In this document: positions 54,478 through 63,460 of the stretch, piece by piece
Layout: each line of letters starts with the position of its first letter
Position numbering within the stretch: position 1 is the stretch's first letter
NCBI RefSeq assembly: GCF_004341515.1
Contig: NZ_SLZF01000005.1
Coordinates: forward strand, 62,001 to 126,000
Direction of reading: 5' to 3'
DNA: 64,000 nucleotides
DNA from: Allobosea sp. BK604
GTDB lineage: Bacteria > Pseudomonadota > Alphaproteobacteria > Rhizobiales > Beijerinckiaceae
The notes under the pieces: model-generated
What the model saw: only the letters and a program-made list of their open reading frames with translations
Told to the model about the DNA's origin: nothing
Database searches by the model: none
Position numbers and translations under genes: made by a program

Positions 54478-55533
54478 ATGATGGACAAGCACAGGATTTT
54501 CCTCACCTCGCCGATCGAGCCGGAGCATGTGGAGAGCATCCGTGCCGCCGCGACGGACGCGGTCGAGGTGATCTACGAGCCCGACCTGCTGCCGCCTGTC
54601 CGCTACATCGCCGACCACAAGGGCGATCCGGCTTTCCGGCGCGATGCCGGGCAGGAGACGCGCTGGCGCGAGCATCTCGCGCGCGCCACCATTCTCTGGG
54701 ATTTCCCGGGCGGGCCTGTGGGGAATGGCGGCGCGCTTTCGCTCGCTCCTCATGTCCGCTGGGTCCAGACGACGAGTTCAGGCGTCGGCCAGATGGTCAG
54801 GGATTTCGGCCTCGCCGACAGCGATCTCATCGTCACGACGGCACGCGGCGTCCATGCCAGGCCGCTGGCGGAGTTCGCGGTGATGGCGCTGCTGCTCCAG
54901 GCCAAGCGCTATCCTTTCCTGAAGAGCGAGCAGGCCGGGCACCGCTGGGAGCGTTATTGCGGCATCTCGCTCGCAGGGCAGACCCTGCTGGTGGTCGGCG
55001 CCGGCAAGGTCGGCGCCGAGGTCGGTCGTTTCGCGAAGGCCTTCGGCATGACCGTGCTGGCGCTGGTGCGGCGGCCCTCGCAGGATCGACGGACGGAACT
55101 CCATGCCGACGAGGTCCACGGGCTCGGTGAGCTGGAGCGGCTGGTCGCCCGCGCGGATGCGGTCGTGCTCGCGGCGCCGCATACGCCCGCGACGGACGGC
55201 ATGATCAGCCGCGCCGTCATCGCGCGCATGAAGCCCGGCGTCGTCTTCGTCAATATCGGGCGCGGCCAGCTCGTCGACGAGGAGGCGCTGATCGAAGCGC
55301 TGCGCTCGGGCGCGATCGGCCTGGCGGCGCTGGATGTCGCGCGGGTCGAGCCGCTGCCGGACGGCTCGCCGCTCTGGGACCTGCCGAATGTTCTGGTCTC
55401 GCCGCATTCCGCCAGCACCGTCGCCGGCGAGAACGCGGCGATCACCGACATCTTCTGCCGCAATATCCCGCTGTTCCTGGCGGGACGAACCTCCGAAATG
55501 ACCAATATCCTCGACAAGGCGCAAATGTACTGA
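54478..55533 (+). CDS. NAD-dependent D-2-hydroxyacid dehydrogenase
   Basis: A 351-residue cytoplasmic oxidoreductase of the D-isomer-specific 2-hydroxyacid dehydrogenase family. NAD motif VVGAGKVGAEVGRFAKAFGM. Catalytic Arg in NIGRGQLVDEE, Glu in DVARVEPLP and His in VSPHSAST are all present. First gene of a likely operon with a peptide-type importer and an M20-fold protein. Start ATG 54478; ATG 54481 is equivalent. Substrate unclear. Confidence 0.9.
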   Translation: MMDKHRIFLTSPIEPEHVESIRAAATDAVEVIYEPDLLPPVRYIADHKGDPAFRRDAGQETRWREHLARATILWDFPGGPVGNGGALSLAPHVRWVQTTSSGVGQMVRDFGLADSDLIVTTARGVHARPLAEFAVMALLLQAKRYPFLKSEQAGHRWERYCGISLAGQTLLVVGAGKVGAEVGRFAKAFGMTVLALVRRPSQDRRTELHADEVHGLGELERLVARADAVVLAAPHTPATDGMISRAVIARMKPGVVFVNIGRGQLVDEEALIEALRSGAIGLAALDVARVEPLPDGSPLWDLPNVLVSPHSASTVAGENAAITDIFCRNIPLFLAGRTSEMTNILDKAQMY

Positions 55534-55591
55534 ACGCGGCTCGCGGTCGCCCGTGGCGCCCGCGGACCGGCAACCATGGAAGGGACAGATC

Positions 55592-57256
55592 ATGCTGCCG
55601 AAACTGACTGCATGGCTTGCGGCGCTCGCCATCTCCGGCGGCCTCGCTTCAGGCGCCGCCTTCATTCCGAACGCCGCCTTGGCCCAGGATGCCGGAAAGC
55701 CTCAATATGGCGGCCAGCTGATCTATGCGCAGTCGGGCGAGAAGTTCACCCTCTTCATGGGCCGCAGCACCGACCAGTCGGGGCAGGATGTCTGGCTGCA
55801 TGCCTGCGAGACGCTGGTCGACCTGAACGCGAGCAACGAGATCAAGCCGCTGCTCGCCAAGAGCTGGACGGTCTCGCCGGACGGCAAGACGGTGACGTTC
55901 AAGCTGCAGGAGGGCGTCAAGTTCCACGACGGAAGCCCGTTCAACGCCGAGGCCGCGGCCTTCGTCTTCAATGAGGCGAAGGCGAAGAAGTTCATCTACC
56001 TGCCGCTGCTCGAGGGCTTCGAGCGCGCCACCGCCGATTCCGAATACGAGATGTCGTTCCATCTCTCGGCGCCGTTCCCTGCCCTGCTGCCGACGCTGGC
56101 CTATCGCCCGCTCTGCATCTTCAGCCCGACGACCTACAAGGCCGTCGGCGAGGCCGGGATGGCGACCAAGGTCGTCGGCACCGGCCCCTTCGTCCACACG
56201 CAGTTCGTCAAGGGCGAGTACACGATCTTCGAGAAGAACAAGGACTATTGGCAGGCCGGAAAGCCCTATTTCGACAGCGTCAAGATCGTGATCGTCCCCG
56301 ACGCCGCGACGCGCACCGCCATGTTGGAGCGCGGCGAGATCGACCGCACGGTGCAGCTCGGCGATCTCGAGCTGGCCAGGCTGGAGCGCAACAAGAACGT
56401 GCTGGTGCGCACCGTGCCGAGCACGCGGCAGTTCTATGTCGTGCTGAACCACAAGATCCCGATGCTCGCCAATCCGACCGTCCGCAAGGCGCTGAACTAC
56501 GCCATCGACAAGGCCGGTATCGTGGAGAGCGTGTTCGCCGGACGCGGCGCGTCGCTGATGACGGCACCGACGCTGATGCAAGGCGTCGTCCACTATACCG
56601 ACATGCGTGCGCCGGGCGAGGACACGATCTTCCCCTATGATCCCGACAAGGCGATCGCGCTGATGAAGGAGGCCGGCTACACCTTCGCCGGTGGGGTGCT
56701 TAAGGACCCGCAGGGCCAGGCCGTGAAGCTGAAGCTGTTCACGCCGCGCGGTGCCACCAAGGGCGATTATCAGATTGCCCAGCTGCTCCAGACCTTCCTC
56801 AAGCAGATCGGCATCACGGTCGAGCTCACGGTGATGGAGAGTGCCGCGTTCAGCGCGGCGACGAACCAGGGGCCCGACGACGCGAAATACGACATGGCGC
56901 TCCTGTCCTGGGGCATTCCGACGGCCGATCCCGACCAGCCGATGATGTATTTCACGCATACCAATGCCTGGAAGCCCTACGGCGCCAACCGGATGTTCTT
57001 CTCGGATGCCGAGATCGACCGTATCGCCAACGCCGCGCATATCGAGACCGACCCGGCCAAGCGTGGCGAGCTGGTCAAGCAGTGGATGGCGCGGCTCCTG
57101 GTGACGGCGCCCGTGATCTACCTGCCGACGCTCAATCTCGGCCTCGCCGGTCGCACCTATCTCAAGGGCGACGAAATCCTGGCGGTCGACAATTATCCGG
57201 CTCATTTCGCCTGGTTCGACAAGGCCGAGATGGAGCGCCAGGGGGTGAAACGCTGA
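55592..57256 (+). CDS. Peptide/nickel-type ABC transporter substrate-binding protein
   Basis: A 554-residue family 5 periplasmic binding protein. Sec signal MLPKLTAWLAALAISGGLAS, cleavage after ALA. Mature motifs VTFKLQEGVKFHDGSPFNAE and LMKEAGYTFAGG. ATG 55592 has AAGGGAC upstream. Followed by two permeases, the first frameshifted. No ATPase lies in the operon, so it may borrow one. Confidence 0.9.
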   Translation: MLPKLTAWLAALAISGGLASGAAFIPNAALAQDAGKPQYGGQLIYAQSGEKFTLFMGRSTDQSGQDVWLHACETLVDLNASNEIKPLLAKSWTVSPDGKTVTFKLQEGVKFHDGSPFNAEAAAFVFNEAKAKKFIYLPLLEGFERATADSEYEMSFHLSAPFPALLPTLAYRPLCIFSPTTYKAVGEAGMATKVVGTGPFVHTQFVKGEYTIFEKNKDYWQAGKPYFDSVKIVIVPDAATRTAMLERGEIDRTVQLGDLELARLERNKNVLVRTVPSTRQFYVVLNHKIPMLANPTVRKALNYAIDKAGIVESVFAGRGASLMTAPTLMQGVVHYTDMRAPGEDTIFPYDPDKAIALMKEAGYTFAGGVLKDPQGQAVKLKLFTPRGATKGDYQIAQLLQTFLKQIGITVELTVMESAAFSAATNQGPDDAKYDMALLSWGIPTADPDQPMMYFTHTNAWKPYGANRMFFSDAEIDRIANAAHIETDPAKRGELVKQWMARLLVTAPVIYLPTLNLGLAGRTYLKGDEILAVDNYPAHFAWFDKAEMERQGVKR

Positions 57257-57273
57257 GCCGGTCGCCCCAAAAC

Positions 57274-57306
57274 GAGGGTGCCGGCCGGCTCCTTGCCGGT
57301 GCCCTC
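57274..57306 (+). terminator. Intercistronic hairpin between binding protein and permease
   Basis: GAGGGTGCCGG and CCGGTGCCCTC pair with a two-base mismatch around an 11-base loop. It could lower permease expression relative to the binding protein. Confidence 0.4.
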
Positions 57307-57362
57307 ATGGCTTCGTCTTTCCGCTCGCCCGCCTCGTTGCTGGCCTACCAGGACGTCACGCC

Positions 57363-58278
57363 GTGCTGAGAATGATCATCGGACGGATGGGCTTCATCAT
57401 CCTCGCGGGCTTCCTGCTCCTGACCTTCCTGTTCACGCTCTTTCACATGATCCCGGGCGACCCCGCCGTCCTGCTGGCCGGCGACAATGCGCCGAAGGAT
57501 GTCGTCGACGGAATCCGCAAGGCCTATGGTTTCGACCGGCCGCTGCACGTCCAGTACGGCACCTATATGGGCCATGTCCTGCTCGGCGATTTCGGCGTCT
57601 CGAACTACAACCGCCAGCCCGTCCTGGGCATCGTGCTGGGACGGGTTCTGAACACGGCTCAGCTCGCCACGCTCGCCATGATCTTCGCCGTCGCCGTCAG
57701 CCTGACGCTCGGCTGCCTGTCGGCGACGCTCTGGGGCAGCTCCCTCGACAAGATGGTGACCATCGGCTCGCTCGTCGGCATCTGCCTGCCGGTCTTCGTC
57801 ACCGGAATCGCCGGCATCTACTTCTTCGGTGTCCATCTCGAATGGCTGCCGATCGCCGGCAAGGAGAGCTGGGCCAATTACGTCCTCCCGGTGGTGACGC
57901 TGGGCTCCTATCAGGCGGCGATCTTCGCGCATGGTGCGCTCCTGCATGATCGACGCGCTCGGCAAGGAGTTCGTGGTCACCGCGCGGGCCAAGGGCGTGG
58001 CGGAATGGCGGATCGTGATGACGCATGCCCTGCCCAACGCCTTCCTGCCGATCATCACGCTGTTCGGCCTGGGCTTCGGGCACACGCTCGGCGGCTCGGT
58101 GGTGATCGAGTCGATCTTCAACTGGCCCGGTCTCGGCCGCCTGATGGTCGAATCCGTGCTGACGCGCGATCTGCCGATCATCCAGGCGTCGATCTTCTTC
58201 TTCGCGATGATCTTCATCACGCTCAACCTGATCGTCGACATTCTCTACACGTGGTTCGATCCGAGGATTTCACTGTGA
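57363..58278 (+). pseudogene. Dipeptide-type ABC permease (DppB-like) with a frameshift
   Basis: Codes a DppB-like permease in two frames. 57363-57929 reads from VLRMIIGRMG through WLPIAGKESW to YQAAIFA. From 57931 a different frame continues MVRSCMIDALGKEFVVTARA to the stop at 58276-58278. At the join (57927-57931) a single C replaces an expected Arg codon, so two bases are missing relative to the family pattern (A-R-M-x-R-S). The unshifted frame runs to 58310 with nonsense sequence. Either a genuine loss-of-function, programmed frameshift, or a sequencing error. Both halves are otherwise well conserved. Confidence 0.85.
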
Positions 58279-58309
58279 ACCTGGCCTGCCTGCAAGGCGC
58301 GGTGCGCTG

Positions 58310-59188
58310 ATGGAGTTTCTGCGCAGCTTCGCCCGGGACCGTGTCGGTCTGTTCTTCGCCTTTGTGCTGCTGGCGCTCCTGATCGTGGCGCTGACGGCGC
58401 AGTGGATCACGCCGAGCGACCCGTTCCGGATCAACCTGCGCCAGGGGATGCGGCCGCCATCCTGGGCGAACTGGCTCGGCACCGACCAGTTCGGGCGCGA
58501 CGTGCTGTCCCGGGTCATTCTGGCGACGCAGGTGACGACCAAGATCGCCATCTCGTCGATCCTCTTCGCCGTCGTGCTCGGCGTGCCACTCGGCATGTTC
58601 GTCGGCTATCGCGGCGGAGTCTGGGACGCCGTCGTGATGCGCGCCACCGACATCATGCTGATCTTCCCGATCATCCTGCTGGCGATCGTCATCGTCGTCG
58701 TCGCCGGCCCGTCCGAGCAGGGCGTCGTCATTGCGCTCGGCCTATCGCAGATGCCGCAATTCATCCGTGTCGCACGCGGTGTCACGCTGTCGGCTCGGGA
58801 GGAGCTCTATGTCGAGGCGGCGATCGCCGCCGGCGCGACCTGGCCCCGCATCCTCCGGCGCCATATCTGGCCCAATATTTCGACCCCCATCATCGTCCAG
58901 GCGACGCTCACCCTGCCGGTCTTCGTGCTGAATACGGCGGCACTGAGCTATCTCGGCCTCGGCGTCCAGCCACCGACGCCCGAATGGGGCCAGATGCTGA
59001 ACGAGGCCAAGGAGGTGCTGACCAGCGCGCCCTACCTGATCATCGGCCCATCGGTCGCGCTGTTCCTTTTCGTGCTCTCGGCCAATCTCGTCGGCGATAC
59101 GCTGCAGGAGACGCTGAACCCGAAGCTGAAGGGCCGGCGCCAGGCACTGATGGGGCTCCCACGCTTCGGAGCCAAGAAGAGCGGCTGA
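58310..59188 (+). CDS. Dipeptide-type ABC transporter permease (DppC-like)
   Basis: A 292-residue inner-membrane permease with LGTDQFGRDVLSRVILATQV near residue 60 and an EAA-type loop VEAAIAAGATWPRILRRHIW. It lies 31 bases after the frameshifted partner's true stop. Appears intact, so selection still acts or inactivation is recent. Confidence 0.92.
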   Translation: MEFLRSFARDRVGLFFAFVLLALLIVALTAQWITPSDPFRINLRQGMRPPSWANWLGTDQFGRDVLSRVILATQVTTKIAISSILFAVVLGVPLGMFVGYRGGVWDAVVMRATDIMLIFPIILLAIVIVVVAGPSEQGVVIALGLSQMPQFIRVARGVTLSAREELYVEAAIAAGATWPRILRRHIWPNISTPIIVQATLTLPVFVLNTAALSYLGLGVQPPTPEWGQMLNEAKEVLTSAPYLIIGPSVALFLFVLSANLVGDTLQETLNPKLKGRRQALMGLPRFGAKKSG

Positions 59189-59216
59189 CGCTCGCCACCC
59201 GAACGAAAGTGACGTC

Positions 59217-60674
59217 ATGACCAACCGCGAGGCCATCCACGACCATATCGACGCCCATCTCGACGCGCATGTCGCCAATATCCAGCGCCTCGTCCGGCAA
59301 CCGAGCGTCAGCCTGGAGAAGTCCGGCCTGCGCGAATGCGCCGAATTGCTGGTCGCCAACATGGCGGCGGCCGGGTTCACGGAAGCCGAGGTGGTCGATG
59401 TCGGCGACGATTACCCCGGCGTCTGGGGCGCGGTCGATTGCGGCAAGCCGGCGACCCTGCTGATCTACGGCCATTACGATGTCCGCCCCGTCGGCACCGA
59501 GCCCTGGACGCATCCGGCCTTCTCCGGCGAGGCGATCCCGTTCGGCGGCTTTCCCAAGGTCGTTCTCGGCCGCGGCGCCGCGGCGCAGAAGGGGCCGTTG
59601 CAAGCCTGGATCAACGCCGTCTCCTCGATCCTCGCCGTCGACGGCGAATTGCCGGTGAACCTGCTCTTCCTGATCGAGGGGGCCGAACTCCTCGGCAGCC
59701 CCAACTACGGCAAGCTCGTCGAACGCTATCGCGACCGGCTGGCCAGGGCCACGGCGCTCTACGGTCCCAAGACGGCGCAGGATGCGGGCGGCGGCGTCAG
59801 CATGACACTGGGCTACAAGGGCCTGATCTATCTGGAGTTCACGGCCTCCACGCAGAATTCTGGTCTCGGCCCGCAGGGCGGCGCCGTCCACAGCGCCACC
59901 AGCATCATCGTCGACAATCCCGCCTGGCGCCTGCTCCACGCCATGGCCTCCATGACCGACGCGACCGGCCGGACCATCGCCATTCCCGAGCTCGCCGCCA
60001 TCATGGCGCAGGAGAAGCCGATCGCCGACTGGGAGCGCCCGCTGCTGGACACGATGCGCGCCAGCGTCGACGGCAAGGACCCCAACGGCTTCATCCCCGG
60101 CCTCGCACCGCAATTCCCGGTGAAGACCTTCAAGGAGGAGATGTCGCCCGCCGATCTGCTGCAGCGCTACATGTATGGCGCCTCCTTCAACATCAGCGGG
60201 TTGCGCAGCGGCTATACCGGACCCGGCACCAAATCCTTCCTGCTGCCGGATACGGCGACCGCGACCTGCGACCTGCGGGTGATCAGCGAGACCGGCGCGC
60301 ATGACATCATCGCGATCATCCGCCGCCATCTCGATTCAGCCGGCTTTCCCGATATCGGGATCAAGGTCATGGCCGCCTATGACTGGTATCAGACCTCGGT
60401 CGAATCCAGCCTGATCCGGGCCACGCTGGCAACGCTCGATGCCTACAGCTGCAAGCATACGATCTGGCCGGTGCAGGGCTTCGGCGGCCCCTGGGCGCAT
60501 TTCGCCAAGGTCCTCGGCATTCCCTCGCTACAGGGCGGCTCGCCGGGCCACGGCGCGCGCATGGCGACCAGCGACGAGTTCCTGGTGGTCGAGGGCGACG
60601 GCAAGGTCGCGGGCCTGGCAACGATCGAGCGCTACTATGTCGACCTCATCCACGCTTTCGCAGCCGAAGCGTAG
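59217..60674 (+). CDS. M20-fold peptidase homologue with missing metal ligands
   Basis: A 485-residue protein of the M20 (carnosinase/PepV-like) fold. H86 and D88 in GHYDV are present, and E154/E157 occur in LIEGAELLGS. The bridging Asp of GRGxxD is Ala (GRGAAAQKG, A123) and the metal Glu after the catalytic Glu is Leu (L158). The later Asp and the C-terminal His of the family are not evident. Zinc-dependent peptidase activity is thus doubtful. It ends the importer operon. It may bind peptides or have a different chemistry. Confidence 0.85.
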   Translation: MTNREAIHDHIDAHLDAHVANIQRLVRQPSVSLEKSGLRECAELLVANMAAAGFTEAEVVDVGDDYPGVWGAVDCGKPATLLIYGHYDVRPVGTEPWTHPAFSGEAIPFGGFPKVVLGRGAAAQKGPLQAWINAVSSILAVDGELPVNLLFLIEGAELLGSPNYGKLVERYRDRLARATALYGPKTAQDAGGGVSMTLGYKGLIYLEFTASTQNSGLGPQGGAVHSATSIIVDNPAWRLLHAMASMTDATGRTIAIPELAAIMAQEKPIADWERPLLDTMRASVDGKDPNGFIPGLAPQFPVKTFKEEMSPADLLQRYMYGASFNISGLRSGYTGPGTKSFLLPDTATATCDLRVISETGAHDIIAIIRRHLDSAGFPDIGIKVMAAYDWYQTSVESSLIRATLATLDAYSCKHTIWPVQGFGGPWAHFAKVLGIPSLQGGSPGHGARMATSDEFLVVEGDGKVAGLATIERYYVDLIHAFAAEA

Positions 60675-60761
60675 CTGATGACACAATAATGCTCGTGCAA
60701 GCCGGCCGCGGTCCAGACATGGAGACCGGACGCTGCCGGATCTGATCCCGGCGCGCCCTGC

Positions 60762-61499
60762 TCAAGTTCGATATTCGAACAGGTCGGCGTGCTCGGCCTC
60801 AATCCTGGGGAGCGTCCGCAGGATTTCCGTCAGATGCTTTCGTATCTCGGCGGCTGCCGCCTCGGCATCGCGGGCATCGATCGCCGTCATGATGGCATGG
60901 TGCTGCTCGATCAGCGGCAGCATCGCAGTGCGATCCGCGATCGTGAGCTGACAGAGACGGTCCATGTGGGACTTGATGTCCCGCAAAGCCTCCCAGGCGA
61001 GCGGGCAGCCGGCGCCTTCGCACAGGGCGGCATGGAACATCTCGTCGTAGCGCTGGAAGCTCGCGTGGTCGTCGGCCAGGGCAAACTGCTCCTGCATGGC
61101 GATGAGTCCGGAAATGCGCTCGCGCACGCTGCTGTCGAACGAGGCGCAGGCGCGCTGCACCACGGCCGTCTCGACCGCCTCGCGAACGAAGCGGGCCTGC
61201 ATCATCTGGCTCACCGAGATCTTGGCCACGACTGTGCCGCGCTGCGGCAGGACATGGACGAGCTTCGTCCGCGCCAGGCTGATCAACGCCTCGCGCGCCG
61301 GCTGCCGCGAGACGCCGTGGCGCTCCGCGATATCGGCCTCCGACAGCCGCGTCCCCGGCCGCAATTCCATGGCGACGATGGCGCGTTTCAGCTCGGCTTC
61401 CAATTGCAGCGCGGTCGATCCCTTGTCGTTGCCTGTGCCGAGCACATGATCCTCCTTGACAGCTGGTGTCGCGTTGTCCACACTACCATACAATGCCAT
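60762..61499 (-). CDS. GntR-family (FCD) transcriptional regulator
   Basis: A 245-residue regulator with winged helix-turn-helix (AIVAMELRPGTRLSEADIAE, then RHGVSRQPAREALISLA) and an all-helical FCD domain. The metal-binding Asp/His candidates are in RYDEMFHAAL and EQHHAIMTAI. ATG 61499 is chosen; an upstream ATG adds 25 unconserved residues. Sits between two peptide-type importers, convergent with the M20 gene and divergent from the next binding protein. It may regulate either. Confidence 0.9.
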   Translation of the reverse strand: MALYGSVDNATPAVKEDHVLGTGNDKGSTALQLEAELKRAIVAMELRPGTRLSEADIAERHGVSRQPAREALISLARTKLVHVLPQRGTVVAKISVSQMMQARFVREAVETAVVQRACASFDSSVRERISGLIAMQEQFALADDHASFQRYDEMFHAALCEGAGCPLAWEALRDIKSHMDRLCQLTIADRTAMLPLIEQHHAIMTAIDARDAEAAAAEIRKHLTEILRTLPRIEAEHADLFEYRT

Positions 61500-61793
61500 G
61501 GCGCTGAATGCCACGGCGAATCCGAGGTCAGGAAACACCAAACACCAATCAGTTGAAAGTAGGCCCGTCGGCATGGCCTGGTTGTTTCGCTCCAGCGGGC
61601 GAATACGGCAGGGCTTATCGGCCGAACAGGCGCGGGCCGTATCCGGGCGTGCTCCCCGGCGTATTCACGCCGATGAGGAAAGATTTCGCCTGGCAACACC
61701 ACACGGGATCATTGGCGCCGCGGCGTGATCTCCAGGCCGAAGACTTGTGTAAGCGCGATACGGCAATACGCGCATTGGAATTGGGAGGAAGAC
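61500..61793. other. Intergenic region upstream of divergent GntR and binding-protein genes
   Basis: About 290 bases without a gene. Expected to hold both promoters and a GntR operator. No convincing palindrome or promoter box was identified by eye. Confidence 0.5.
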
Positions 61794-63410
61794 ATGGAAA
61801 CGCGTTCTCGGACAATCGTGAGTGCCCTGGCGGGCAGCCTCGCCCTCTCCCTCCTGTGCGGCGCGCCGAGCGCAAGCCTGGCGAAGACGCCCGCCGATCA
61901 GATCGTCCTCGGCTTCAGCATGCTCAACATCCTGACGATGGACCCCGGCGCCATGAACGGCGCCGAGATGGAATACATCGCCAACATGTACGACTACCTG
62001 ATCGAGACCGACCCGACCGACAAGAGCAAGATCCTGCCCGGCCTGGCGACGAGCTGGACCGTGAGCGACGACCGCCAGACCCTCACCTTCAAGCTGCGCG
62101 ACGGGATCAAGTTCCAGTCCGGCAACCCTTTGACGGCCGAGGACGTGGTCTGGTCGTTCCGCCGTATCCTCCAGCTCAATCTCGGCCAGGCGACCTTCTG
62201 GAAGAGCTTCGGCTTCACCGCCGACAACGTCACCCAGCTGGTCACCGCGCCCGATCCGCTCACCGTCGAGATCAAGCTGCCGGCGCCGACCGATCCGCAG
62301 CTGATGCTCTACAACCTCACGATGGGCGGCGCAGTCGCCGTCGATCGCAAGCTCGTCGCCCAGCACGAGAAGGACGGCGATCGCGGCGCCGCCTGGCTCA
62401 AGACCAACAGCGCCGGCTCCGGCGCCTTCAAGCTGCAGAACTGGCAGCCCAACAACACGCTCGTCCTGGAGCGCAACGCCGATTACTGGCGCGGCGCGCC
62501 CAAGATGCGTCGTGTGATCTACCGCCACCTGCCGGAATCACAGGCGCAGCGCCTGGCCATCGAGCGCGGCGACATCGACATCGCGATGACGATGAACGCC
62601 ACCGATATCGGCGCGCTCAAGGACAACAAGAATGTCCAGATCGAGAGCACGGTGATGGGCACCGTCTACTATCTCGGCGCCAGCATGAAGGACCCCAAAT
62701 TCGCCGACAAGCGCGTGCGTCTCGCGCTGCGCCATCTCGTCGACTATGACGGCATCAACAACACGCTGATGCCCTATTACGGCATCAAGCACCTGCGCCC
62801 GATCCAGAAGAAGGCGATGGGCTCCCTGCCCGACCCGGACTACAAGCTCGACGTCCCCAAGGCCAAGCAGCTCCTCGCCGAGGCCGGCTATCCGAACGGC
62901 TTCAAGACGACGCTGCGCGTCCTCTCCGACGCGCCTTTCCCGAGCGTCGCCGCCGCGATGCAGAGCACGATGGCCCAGGCCGGGATCGACGCCCAGATCC
63001 TGATGGGCAATGGCGAGCAGGTCTACGGCGCCATGCGCAAGCGCGAGTTCGAGCTGATCATCGGGCTGGGCGGCGGCGGCAGCGACCCGCATCCGCATTC
63101 CAACCTGCGCAGCCAGATCTTCAACCCCGACAACAGCGACGAGGCCAAGATGTCGGCGTTCCAGGGCTGGCGGGCGGCCTTCCACAGCCCTGAGCTCAAC
63201 AAGGACATCGAGACGGCGCTGCTCGAGCGCGATCCCGAGAAGCAGAAGAGCATGTACGAGGACATCCAGCGCAAGGTCGAGGATGTCGTGCCCGCGCTGC
63301 AGCCCTTCTCGCAGGTGGTCATCACCAACGTCGTCGCCAAGGACGTCCAGGGCTACCGCTTCCACCCCGGCTACACGACCCGCTTCAGGGACGTCGCCAA
63401 AGCGCGCTGA
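61794..63410 (+). CDS. Peptide/nickel-type ABC transporter substrate-binding protein
   Basis: A 538-residue family 5 periplasmic binding protein. Signal METRSRTIVSALAGSLALSL and cleavage near SLA. Mature motifs LTFKLRDGIKFQSGNPLTAE, LLAEAGYPNGF and RGDIDIAMTMNATDI. ATG 61794 has GGGAGGAA upstream. First gene of an importer that runs off the window. Confidence 0.92.
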   Translation: METRSRTIVSALAGSLALSLLCGAPSASLAKTPADQIVLGFSMLNILTMDPGAMNGAEMEYIANMYDYLIETDPTDKSKILPGLATSWTVSDDRQTLTFKLRDGIKFQSGNPLTAEDVVWSFRRILQLNLGQATFWKSFGFTADNVTQLVTAPDPLTVEIKLPAPTDPQLMLYNLTMGGAVAVDRKLVAQHEKDGDRGAAWLKTNSAGSGAFKLQNWQPNNTLVLERNADYWRGAPKMRRVIYRHLPESQAQRLAIERGDIDIAMTMNATDIGALKDNKNVQIESTVMGTVYYLGASMKDPKFADKRVRLALRHLVDYDGINNTLMPYYGIKHLRPIQKKAMGSLPDPDYKLDVPKAKQLLAEAGYPNGFKTTLRVLSDAPFPSVAAAMQSTMAQAGIDAQILMGNGEQVYGAMRKREFELIIGLGGGGSDPHPHSNLRSQIFNPDNSDEAKMSAFQGWRAAFHSPELNKDIETALLERDPEKQKSMYEDIQRKVEDVVPALQPFSQVVITNVVAKDVQGYRFHPGYTTRFRDVAKAR

Positions 63411-63460
63411 GACGCGTCCAAGGACGCAGACAGCCCGCAGCATCTAGTCGGACGCTGATC

